A DNA stretch of 64,000 nucleotides, taken from NCBI GenBank assembly GCA_025934375.1, contig JAICYD010000004.1, positions 1 to 64,000 of the forward strand, given 5' to 3'. Of this stretch, positions 54,420 to 61,412 are shown one piece after another. Each line of letters starts with the position of its first letter. Position 1 is the first letter of the stretch. A program made the position numbers and the translations under genes. Source of the stretch: Streptosporangiaceae bacterium (GTDB lineage Bacteria; Actinomycetota; Actinomycetes; Streptosporangiales; Streptosporangiaceae). Under the pieces are notes generated by a model. The model did no database searches and was not told the DNA's origin. It was given only the letters and a program-made list of their open reading frames with translations.

Positions 54420-55464
54420 GCGCATCATCCCTGTTGTTCGTGGCATTGTCGGCCGGGGCTTTAGTACCCGGGATAGCGTCTTCCAGAGCCCTGTTTTCTG
54501 AAGCGCTGTCTTTGGAAGCACCGCCGGCGCCCATGAGCCGCGCCGCGCCACGCGACAGCATCCGCGCGGCCAGGTCGCGGGCGAGGCGCACGCAGTCCGC
54601 GGCCTCCGCTTCCCCGTGCTCGCGCACCACTATCATCTCGCCATTCACGGAATCGTCCAATTCCCCGAGTACCACGCCGTCAAGGCGCAGCCGCCCGCGG
54701 CCCGCGTCGGAGGCGAAGGCGCCGACCGGGGCGCTGCAGCCCGCCTCCAGCGCCGCCAGCAGCGTCCGCTCCGCGGTAACGGCGGCCCGCGTCGCGCCGT
54801 CGTCGGCAACGGTCAGCAACTCGATGAGAGCCGCGTCGCCGGCGCGGCATTCCACGGCGAGCGCCCCCTGGCCCGGGGCCGGCAGCATGGACTCCGGCTC
54901 GAAAACCTCGGTGACCAGCTGAGTGCACCCGATCCTGGCCAGTCCCGCGTACGCCAGGACGAGCGCGTCGACATCTCCGTCGCGCAGCTTGGCCAGCCGG
55001 GTGTTGGCGTTGCCGCGGATGGGCACGCAGCTGACGTCGGCGCGCAGCACGGACAGCTGCGCAGCCCGCCGCGGCGAGCCGGTGCCGATCCTCGCGCCCG
55101 CGCGCAGGTCGGCGAGCTTCGCGCCATCCCGCGCGACCAGGGCGTCCCGCGGGTCATCGCGGACCGGGACGGCGGCGAGGGTGATCCCGGCCGGGCTGGC
55201 CGTGGGCAGGTCCTTGAGCGAGTGGACGGCGAGGTCCACCTCCCCGCGCAGCAGGGCCTCCCGCAGCGAGCTGACGAACACGCCAGTGCCGCCAATCTGA
55301 GTGAGCTGCGCCTGGCTGACGTCGCCGAACGACGTGATCCCCACGATCTCCACTGGCCGGCCGGCGCGCTCGGTGATGAGCCGCGCCACGTCACCTGACT
55401 GGGCGATCGCCATCGGACTTCGGCGACTGCCCAGCCTCAGGGGTGTCGTGTTCGCCGCGGTCAC
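54412..55464 (-). CDS. hemC: Hydroxymethylbilane synthase
   Basis: Polymerises four porphobilinogens to hydroxymethylbilane. 350 aa with LRLGSRRSPMAIAQ, VHSLKDLPT (catalytic aspartate region DLAVHSLKDLP), GTGSPRRAAQL, RGNANTRLAKL, and the cofactor-binding cysteine in LEAGCSAPVGA. The GTG start overlaps the hemA stop by 4 nt. The last ~40 residues are a variable, charged tail (SKDSASENRALED), longer than usual. Confidence 0.95.
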   Translation of the reverse strand: MTAANTTPLRLGSRRSPMAIAQSGDVARLITERAGRPVEIVGITSFGDVSQAQLTQIGGTGVFVSSLREALLRGEVDLAVHSLKDLPTASPAGITLAAVPVRDDPRDALVARDGAKLADLRAGARIGTGSPRRAAQLSVLRADVSCVPIRGNANTRLAKLRDGDVDALVLAYAGLARIGCTQLVTEVFEPESMLPAPGQGALAVECRAGDAALIELLTVADDGATRAAVTAERTLLAALEAGCSAPVGAFASDAGRGRLRLDGVVLGELDDSVNGEMIVVREHGEAEAADCVRLARDLAARMLSRGAARLMGAGGASKDSASENRALEDAIPGTKAPADNATNNRDDAHE

Positions 55465-56957
55465 TGGATACCCTCCTGGTCAGGCCCGCACGGTTCGGTG
55501 AGGGCAAGGGGGTCCACATCGGCACGGGTGACCGCCTCGACCGCCCGCGGGTCAAGGTCGAACAGGACTCGCAGCGCGACCGCGTAGTCCTCGCCACCCG
55601 GCGCGGAGGCGAGCTCCTTGATCCGCACCGTAGGAACGTGCAACAGCTTGTCTACCACGCGTCGCACCGTGTGGGCTATTTCCTCAAGGGTGTGGCCGCT
55701 CAGTCCGTGCTCGCTCAGCCGCCCTTCGAGCCTGGCCAGCTCCGCGTCCACGACGGTGGCGGCCTTCGCCCGCAGGGCCACCACGGTCGGCGTCACCGCG
55801 GCCGTGCGCACCGCCAGCCCGTAGGCGGCCAGCTCTTCCTCGATGACCGCCCGCACTGCCGTCAGGTCGGCCGCGCCGGCGCCGGCGCTGCGGCCGGCCC
55901 GCTGCTCGTCCTCGGCCAGCTGCTCCATCGCCAGCAGGGCGACGCCGGGCATCGCGGCGACGGCGGGATCGACATCCCGGGGCATCGCGAGGTCGAGGAG
56001 GACGAGCGGGGCGCCCGTCACCCGCCGGGCGAGCGCTTCCCTGGCCACCGACTCGGTGATAACCAGCCCGGCGGCGCCAGTGCAGGAGATGACGAGGTCG
56101 GCCGCCGCGATGGCGTCCGCCAAGCCGGCGAGGTCCGCCACCTGCCCGCCCACGCTGGACGCGAGCCGCTCGGCACGCTCGCGGGTCCGGTTGGCGACCA
56201 CGACACGAGTCGCGCCGAGCCGCGTGGCCGTCGCGACCGCCAGTCCGCTCATCGTGCCGGCCCCCACTACCAGCACTGCGCACCCCCGGGGGACAGGCCC
56301 CCTGTCGACCCCCGGCGAAGGGGGGACTCCGTCCCCCTTTTCATCCCCCTGGCCGGGAGCCTGGGGGATCGCCAGGCTCCCGGAGGACCGCACTTCGTCT
56401 GAGGTCGCGCCGCGAGAAAGCTCGCTGAGCTGTCGCAGGGCGCGCTCGATCCCGACACTGACCAGGGACAGGCCCATCCGGTCGATCCCCGTCTCGGCGC
56501 GGACCCGCTTGCCCGCGCGCAAGGCGACGCGCCCGAGGTCACGCAGCGACCGGCCCAGCGTCCCATGCTCCTCGGCCAGCTTGATGGCCGCCCGCACCTG
56601 CCCGATGATCTGGTCTTCGCCCACGACCATCGAGTCCAGGCCGCTGGCCACCGATAGCAGGTGCGCCACGGCCCGGTCCTCGTAGTGGACGTACAGGTAA
56701 GAGGTCAGCTCCGCGACGGGGATTCCCGAGTGCCGGGAAAGGAGCTCGCACACTCCGTTGACGCCGCCGTGGAACCGGTCGACGTCCGCGTAGACCTCCA
56801 CCCGGTTGCAGGTGGAGATGACGAAGGCCTCCGCGACGTCCGGCAGGCGGACGATGTCGGCCAGCAGCTTCCCCAGCGCGTCGCCGCTGACCGCGGCTCG
56901 CTCCAGGGTCGTGATCGGGGCGCTCTTATGGCTCAGCCCGACTACGAGGACGCTCAC
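55461..56957 (-). CDS. hemA: Glutamyl-tRNA reductase with a repeat-encoded insert
   Basis: First enzyme of the C5 pathway: reduces glutamyl-tRNA to glutamate-1-semialdehyde. 498 aa. The catalytic cysteine is Cys50 in FVISTCNRVEVYA; VVGEDQIIGQV, the NADPH site VLVVGAGTMSGLAVAT and the C-terminal dimerisation helices (LRAKAATVVDAELARLEGRL) are intact. Residues about 183-225, between the catalytic and NADPH domains, are extra compared with normal enzymes and are encoded by a palindromic element (56282-56352) also seen in mfd. The gene follows rex by 11 nt. Confidence 0.94.
   Translation of the reverse strand: MSVLVVGLSHKSAPITTLERAAVSGDALGKLLADIVRLPDVAEAFVISTCNRVEVYADVDRFHGGVNGVCELLSRHSGIPVAELTSYLYVHYEDRAVAHLLSVASGLDSMVVGEDQIIGQVRAAIKLAEEHGTLGRSLRDLGRVALRAGKRVRAETGIDRMGLSLVSVGIERALRQLSELSRGATSDEVRSSGSLAIPQAPGQGDEKGDGVPPSPGVDRGPVPRGCAVLVVGAGTMSGLAVATATRLGATRVVVANRTRERAERLASSVGGQVADLAGLADAIAAADLVISCTGAAGLVITESVAREALARRVTGAPLVLLDLAMPRDVDPAVAAMPGVALLAMEQLAEDEQRAGRSAGAGAADLTAVRAVIEEELAAYGLAVRTAAVTPTVVALRAKAATVVDAELARLEGRLSEHGLSGHTLEEIAHTVRRVVDKLLHVPTVRIKELASAPGGEDYAVALRVLFDLDPRAVEAVTRADVDPLALTEPCGPDQEGIQ
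56282..56352. repeat. Composite G/C-run palindromic element in hemA
   Basis: The near-palindrome GGGGGACTCCGTCCCCC (56321-56337) flanked by CCCCCGGGGGACAGG / CCCCCTGTCGACCCCC on one side. It is the reverse-complement counterpart of the mfd element (39759-39845). In frame with hemA. Confidence 0.87.
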
Positions 56958-56968
56958 CTGCTCACCGC

Positions 56969-57712
56969 CTACGCTTCCGCCGCGGAATCCGATTCTTGCC
57001 CGAAGCGCTCAGCGAACCTCCGCTGGGCGTGGAAGGCGAGAATCTGCAGCTCAATCGATAGATCGACCTTACGTACGTCCACGCCGTCCGGCACGTTCAA
57101 GACCAGCGGCGCGAAGTTCAAGATGCTGGTCACGCCGGCCGCGACCAGCCTGTCGCACACCACCTGCGCGGTGCCGGCCGGCGTTGCGATAACCCCGATG
57201 GCCACGCTGTTACTCGTGATCACGGACTCAAGTTCGGTCACGTGGCGCACGGTCACCGGGCCGATCGGCCGCCCGACGAGGGAGGGGTCGCTGTCCAGAA
57301 TCGCAGAGATCTGGAAGCCCCGGGTGAGGAAGCCTCCATAATTCGCCAGCGCCCGGCCGAGGTTGCCGGCCCCGACGATGACGACCGACCAGTTCTGCGT
57401 CAGGCCCAGGGCCCTGGACACCTGGTAGACGAGGTATTCAACGTCGTAGCCGACGCCCCGGATCCCGTAGGACCCCAGGTGCGACAGGTCCTTGCGGAGC
57501 TTGGCCGAGTTCACCCCGGCGCAGGCGGCCAGTTCGTCACTGGAGACCGTGTTAGCCCCCCGCTCGGCCAGCGTGTAGAGCGCTCGCAGGTACACCGGGA
57601 GCCTGGCGACTGTCGCCTCGGGGATCCCGCCAGCCACCCTGGCCGGCTCGCCGCCGCCGGACGGCTCCTCCGGCACGGTCTCGGTATCGGGAATCTCGGC
57701 GGCACTGGTCAC
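56969..57712 (-). CDS. rex: Redox-sensing transcriptional repressor Rex
   Basis: NAD+/NADH-sensing repressor that releases DNA when NADH is high. 247 aa: an N-terminal winged helix (YLRALYTLAERGANTVSSDELAACAGVNSAKLRKDLSHLGSYG), a Rossmann domain (VIVGAGNLGRALANYGGF) and the C-terminal domain-swapped helix. AGGAG precedes the GTG start at 57712. It leads the rex-hemA-hemC-hemD-hemB operon, as in Streptomyces, and has a Rex operator in its own upstream region. Confidence 0.95.
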   Translation of the reverse strand: MTSAAEIPDTETVPEEPSGGGEPARVAGGIPEATVARLPVYLRALYTLAERGANTVSSDELAACAGVNSAKLRKDLSHLGSYGIRGVGYDVEYLVYQVSRALGLTQNWSVVIVGAGNLGRALANYGGFLTRGFQISAILDSDPSLVGRPIGPVTVRHVTELESVITSNSVAIGVIATPAGTAQVVCDRLVAAGVTSILNFAPLVLNVPDGVDVRKVDLSIELQILAFHAQRRFAERFGQESDSAAEA

Positions 57713-57753
57713 GCGGCGCTCCTAGCTGATCGGGCGCTCCTACCTTACGTTGT

Positions 57754-57771
57754 TTGTGAACGAATGCACAA
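57754..57771. promoter_or_regulatory. Rex operator upstream of rex
   Basis: TTGTGAACGAATGCACAA matches the Rex consensus (TTGTGAAnnnnTTCACAA) at all but one fixed position. It lies 42-59 nt before the rex start codon. This predicts autoregulation and redox control of heme synthesis. Confidence 0.9.
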
Positions 57772-58256
57772 AGTGCTTGGGCTGCTCAGAGGGGACACAC
57801 CAACCCCCCAAGCCCCCGGCTTCCACGAGGTATCGCCCATGCACTCAGGCTACGCCGGCCAGTCCCTCCGCTCCCGGGCTCCCGCCGCCCAGCTTGGTTA
57901 CTAACTGGCAATCAGGGCCTCCGGCGCCGCCATGCCCGCAAAGGCACTGCTACCGACCGGTAGCAGCCCGGCCGGGCCAGGTACCGCCGTGCAACTTACA
58001 TCGCGGATTTCACGCGGGACCCCAGGGTCGCGGCCCTTCGGGGCGACGTCGCCCCATCGCGGCCTCCCGTTCGGGGCAACGGCCGCGGCCCCGCGCTTGA
58101 GCCGGGGGCACCCCGGGGGCACCGCGGACCGTCTCGGGGCAGAGCCCGCAATGCCCCGGCTCCGCGCACATGTGAGCATCACCACACACCTCCGCCGCCC
58201 CACCAGTTATCAGGAGTCAAGCGAGCCGTGACAACCCGTCATGACCGTAGGCGAGT

Positions 58257-58296
58257 GCCGTTACTCATGCCGCGACCCGCGGCCATGAGTAACGGC
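58257..58296. terminator. Long hairpin in the rex-glutaredoxin gap
   Basis: Perfect 13-bp outer arms GCCGTTACTCATG / CATGAGTAACGGC, with CCGCG/CGCGG nested inside and a 3-nt tip. It could end the glutaredoxin message about 400 nt downstream of its stop, or be part of a structured RNA. Confidence 0.6.
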
Positions 58297-58310
58297 GCCC
58301 GACCCGGGGG
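58294..58310. repeat. 17-bp match to the element in the proline dehydrogenase gene
   Basis: GGCGCCCGACCCGGGGG is identical to 63499-63515, directly next to the long hairpin. It suggests that remnants of the G/C-run family also lie between genes. Confidence 0.5.
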
Positions 58311-58702
58311 CCGCTCACAGTTCCTAGAGGGATGCGAAGTTATGGTGATGCTTCTGAGGTCAGTGGGGCGCCCAAGGTGAGCGGCATTGAGGGCGCCGGG
58401 GCGCCGCCGTCGCGCTCACTTCTCTCCGCTTTCCCGCATACACGCGCCGTGTTCTCGCTTATTGGAGAACTGCAGAACGTGGTAGCGAGAACTCATGGGG
58501 TGAAAATTCGCATCACGCGACAAATGTCCGCCTTCGCCGGAAACTCCCGTGACGGGAAAGAACTCGCGAGAAACAGGGTGCGGTCCCGCACCAGGGCGGA
58601 ATTACCCAGCCGCATCGCGGATATGTGGCCAGGTTAAAGTTGCCCGAAGCAATTACTGTGACGGGCGCACAGCCGACAAGGCCGACTGAACCGAGTAAGC
58701 GG

Positions 58703-58963
58703 CTAGCGCCCGGCCGGGGCGGTCAGGGCCGACCGAAGGCGAGCCTCGCTGACGCGCCAGAAGTCGTGCTGCACCCCGTCCACGAGCGTGACCGGAATCT
58801 TGTCCCAGTACTCCCGCATGTCCGCCGCCGACAGCGTGATGTCGCGTTCCTCCCAGGAGACGCCGAGGTCCTCGGCGACGCGGCGGATGACCTCGCGCGC
58901 GTCATCGCACAGATGGCAGCCGGGGCGGCTGAACAAGGTGATCCGCGCGGTCACCTCAGTCAC
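58703..58963 (-). CDS. Glutaredoxin-like (DUF836-type) protein
   Basis: An 86-aa thioredoxin-fold protein with a CxxC active site, RITLFSRPGCHLCDDAREVI, followed by DLGVSWEERDITLS and the cis-proline region WDKIPVTLVDG. It is predicted to handle thiol-disulfide exchange in the cytoplasm. GTG 58963 overlaps the end of the upstream gene by 8 nt; GTG 58954 is the alternative. The last gene of a short operon after the monooxygenase-domain gene. Confidence 0.86.
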   Translation of the reverse strand: MTEVTARITLFSRPGCHLCDDAREVIRRVAEDLGVSWEERDITLSAADMREYWDKIPVTLVDGVQHDFWRVSEARLRSALTAPAGR

Positions 58964-60299
58964 CGCCGTAACGCTGGCCGGGGTGCGGGAACTGTCCCCG
59001 GTCTCCCCCGGGCGACCCGGCGGCCCCACCTGACCTGCGGCTACCATGATCGCCGAACCAGCCGTGGTCGCCGTCGGCCTGGCGGTCATCGTCATCCGCG
59101 TAGCGGCCCTCGCCCTCGGCGTAGCGGGAACCCCCGCCGCCATGGCGGCCACCGCCCTCGGCGTAGCGGGCACCGCCCGCGGCCGGGCGCCGGCCGCTGC
59201 CGGACTCCTGGTAGCCGTCGCCGTGGCCGCTGTACCTGCTGCTGCCCGCGTTGGCGGAGCGGCCGTCGCCGGATGGCCCGTGGCCGGGCTCCAGTGCCCT
59301 AGGCGGGGGCTGCGCGGTCCCGGGCGAGGCGGCCTGACCGCTCACCGGCTGCGCCGTGCCGCCCAGGGGCGCGACCTTAGCGTTTTTCAGGCGCAAATCA
59401 ATGATATTGGTCGCCAGAACACATGACTTGCGATTGGCGGCGAACTGCAGGATATGCGGCTGCCGCTCATGAGTGTCGAACGCGGCGCGATCGCGGTAAA
59501 TCTCGTAGATTATTCGCTGCATCGGCGCCTTGGGCACCACGTGAATTACGTATACCAGCGTGTCCGGCTCCAGGGAAAGAACTCCCTCGGCGGCCCGCTC
59601 GGCCAGCTGATCGAATTCACTGGCCTTGTCATCCAGGAGCGTGAATATTGACAGCCGGCCATATGGGCGGCCGCCGCTGGTGCCGCCGGTGGCTGGCGGG
59701 GGGGAAACGGCCGGCTTGAATTCCGGCGTTGCCTGAGTGAACGTCGGGCCGTGGTAGCGATCGCGGTTTGCGCTTCCGTAGTCGTCGTAGCGGGTCTCGT
59801 CCCGGAAGTCCCTAACCAGATCCGGGAAATCCCGGCCCTGGCGATAGTCGCCATACCCGGATTCGGCGTACCCGCCGCGGTCGTGCCGCGACTGCCTCCG
59901 GCCGGCATCTCCGGGTCCCTGGGCCGGGTAGTCCGGCCCGCGGTAGCCCTGGCCGCCACCGCCAGGAGCGGCTCCCCCGTGAGCGCCGGTCCCGGGAGCG
60001 TCGCTCCCGTGGGCACCGGCACGCCGCTTCCCGCCGCCTACGAACCAGTCTCCGAAGTCGATCTCCCCGGCCCCCGGGTCACTGACCCCTCGGTCCCGGC
60101 CACCCCAGTCGCCTGCCCGCCGGTCGCTCATCCCCCGGTCGCCCAGTCCGCGGTCGTTCGCGCCGCGGTCGCCGCCGCCCGGGCGCCCCTGGTCTGCCCA
60201 GCCCTCCGGAACATCGTCGGCCCAGGCGTCGCGGCGATCATCGGACGGGGCGCGACGAGAGTCGTCCCAGTCGTCGTCGCGACGTCGCCTGCCACTCAT
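58956..60299 (-). CDS. Disordered Gly/Arg/Asp-rich protein with an ABM-like monooxygenase domain
   Basis: 447 aa. Only residues about 213-305 look folded: GRLSIFTLLDDKASEFDQLAERAAEGV ... VYVIHVVPKAPMQRIIYEIYRDRAAFDTHERQPH, an antibiotic-biosynthesis-monooxygenase-like (ferredoxin-like) domain. The N-terminal 210 residues (repeated DRGxxDRG, GDYR) and C-terminal 140 residues (repeated RYAEGxGR) are low-complexity, rich in Gly, Arg, Asp and Tyr, as in proteins that phase-separate or bind nucleic acid. GGAG lies 5 nt before the ATG at 60299, so the longer upstream reading is rejected. Function unknown. Confidence 0.78.
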   Translation of the reverse strand: MSGRRRRDDDWDDSRRAPSDDRRDAWADDVPEGWADQGRPGGGDRGANDRGLGDRGMSDRRAGDWGGRDRGVSDPGAGEIDFGDWFVGGGKRRAGAHGSDAPGTGAHGGAAPGGGGQGYRGPDYPAQGPGDAGRRQSRHDRGGYAESGYGDYRQGRDFPDLVRDFRDETRYDDYGSANRDRYHGPTFTQATPEFKPAVSPPPATGGTSGGRPYGRLSIFTLLDDKASEFDQLAERAAEGVLSLEPDTLVYVIHVVPKAPMQRIIYEIYRDRAAFDTHERQPHILQFAANRKSCVLATNIIDLRLKNAKVAPLGGTAQPVSGQAASPGTAQPPPRALEPGHGPSGDGRSANAGSSRYSGHGDGYQESGSGRRPAAGGARYAEGGGRHGGGGSRYAEGEGRYADDDDRQADGDHGWFGDHGSRRSGGAAGSPGGDRGQFPHPGQRYGGD

Positions 60300-60582
60300 G
60301 TCCGCTCCGTTTCTGGTCTCGCCCCTACCGGTCACGTGTGAGCTTACGTGCCCATCTGCGCCGAAGTGTTCCCTGGTCGCGACATACCCCGCCGGCGAGG
60401 CACCATGCCCCTCGACGTGCCCTAACCCTCGACGTGCGGCCCGCTGACGGCGCAACGACCAGAGGCCGACACTGCGACCACGCTCTGCGCGCCCGCGATG
60501 CCGGCCAGTCTCCTCGGAATAGCTCATGAACTCCCACGGCCCCTGGCCCGGTCGGAACACGGTCGGGCCAGGGCACCGCGGG
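60300..60582. other. Region between bS22 and the ABM-domain gene
   Basis: 283 nt with the bS22 terminator at one end and, presumably, the promoter of the ABM-domain operon. No further gene or operator was recognised. Confidence 0.4.
60541..60573 (-). terminator. Terminator after bS22
   Basis: Perfect 10-bp arms CCCTGGCCCG / CGGGCCAGGG with a 13-nt loop, beginning 10 nt past the bS22 stop. Confidence 0.8.
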
Positions 60583-60681
60583 TTACTTCTTGTTCCTGCG
60601 CTGGATGCGCGTCTTCTTCAGCAGCTTGCGGTGCTTCTTCTTGGCCATCCGCTTGCGGCGCTTCTTGATGACGGAGCCCAT
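60583..60681 (-). CDS. 30S ribosomal protein bS22 (AURKAIP1/COX24-type)
   Basis: A 32-residue, extremely basic ribosomal protein read from ATG 60681: [20 protein letters not shown] at the N-terminus and a lysine-rich end. It matches the mycobacterial bS22 type, which binds near the decoding centre of the 30S subunit. The order proC, HTH gene, bS22 is as in Mycobacterium (Rv0500, Rv0500A, Rv0500B). AGGGG lies upstream of the ATG and a terminator directly follows. It is easily missed because of its size. Confidence 0.94.
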   Translation of the reverse strand: MGSVIKKRRKRMAKKKHRKLLKKTRIQRRNKK

Positions 60682-61014
60682 GAGGCCACCCCTCTCGGCA
60701 CAACGGCAGACGGGCACGCCATCACGCTCACCCTAAGGTGAGGCAGCATCACGTCGGAGGACGGCACACGCCCGAAGGTAGGACAAACCACGCGAACGAC
60801 TCTCGCCCGCGCAGTCACCTACACTACCCGGTGCCGCGCGACGGTGTTGCGGCCGCTGGCTAACGCCGCAGAGGCCAGCGCACCCAGGCGTCAGCCCACC
60901 GAGGCCCGGCGCCCGCCAGTGATAACACCCCGGCCACGGCCAGGAGGCCTACCGAGACCCGGCATGCCCGCGGCGGGTCCGGCCGCCCCGCCGCGAGCAT
61001 CCCGGGCCCGCCTG
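60682..61014. other. Gap between the HTH gene and bS22
   Basis: 333 nt. It should contain the bS22 promoter; a minus-strand GGGTAGTGTAGG stretch (about 60818-60829) is a possible -10 region. Nothing else is recognised. Confidence 0.35.
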
Positions 61015-61215
61015 TTAGACGGTGCCTACGTAAGCTGCCCGCAGGTACTGATTAACCGCCTGCTCAGGCACCCGAAACGACCTGCCAACCCGGATGGCCT
61101 CCAGCTCACCGGAGTGAACCAGCCGGTAGACAGTCATCTTGGATACCCGCATGATCGTGGCTACTTCGGCGACGGTAAGGAATCTCACGTCGCTAAGGGG
61201 GGTTTCGTTTGCCAT
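61015..61215 (-). CDS. BldC-like excisionase-family HTH protein
   Basis: A 66-aa DNA-binding protein: RFLTVAEVATIMRVSKMTVYRLVHSGELEAIRVGRSFRVPEQAVNQYL, a MerR/excisionase-type winged helix, matching mycobacterial Rv0500A. It is distinct from the true BldC at 43154. Of two adjacent ATGs the second (61215) has GAGGG at 5 nt and is preferred. Its start lies inside the end of the upstream 45-aa membrane peptide frame, so the two are coupled. Confidence 0.9.
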   Translation of the reverse strand: MANETPLSDVRFLTVAEVATIMRVSKMTVYRLVHSGELEAIRVGRSFRVPEQAVNQYLRAAYVGTV

Positions 61216-61330
61216 CATTACCCTCTTCCGCGCGAAGCCGAGCACGCATGACCGGATTCAGCGCACCAGTCACGTACGTCTCCAGGGTAAGTCCCGCACA
61301 GAAAAGAGCAACCCCCCCGAATAGCCTCAT
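61193..61330 (-). CDS. Small single-pass membrane peptide upstream of the HTH gene
   Basis: 45 aa from ATG 61330 (MRLFGGVALFCAGLTLETYV then a basic and acidic tail). One hydrophobic segment fills residues 3-20, followed by MRARLRAEEGNDGK. GGGAGGAG is placed 10 nt before the ATG, one of the best ribosome-binding sites in the window. It overlaps the HTH gene start by 23 nt. The longer frame upstream (to 61537) lacks coding character and would run into the acuC-like gene. Function unknown. Confidence 0.62.
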   Translation of the reverse strand: MRLFGGVALFCAGLTLETYVTGALNPVMRARLRAEEGNDGKRNPP

Positions 61331-61412
61331 TGTTGTTACTCTCCTCCCGGAACCGCCCCCGACCTCGTGCCATGGCTCAGATGAATCATGGAAAAAGCCC
61401 GAAAGGACCACG

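Larger units (their letters stand above)
57772..58702. other. Long intergenic region rich in hairpins
   Basis: 931 nt between the rex promoter and the glutaredoxin gene stop. Left part (about 57990-58140) is made of CCCCGGGGGCACC-like runs. The middle has a long hairpin (58257-58296). The right part (about 58440-58640) is less G+C-rich and has several inverted repeats: GTTCTCGCT / AGCGAGAAC (58451-58492), CCCGTGACGGG, GGTGCGG/CCGCACC. Open frames here have poor codon bias, so none is called a gene. A structured RNA is possible. Confidence 0.5.

Noticed and set aside
57901..58203. 100-codon minus-strand frame upstream of rex
   Set aside because: Pro/Arg/Gly-rich reading of CCCCGGGG-type runs with no family resemblance; likely a by-product of composition.
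58332..58637. 101-codon plus-strand frame in the rex upstream gap
   Set aside because: Third codon positions are only moderately GC-rich, unlike every supported gene here, and the DNA is full of inverted repeats. Treated as non-coding.
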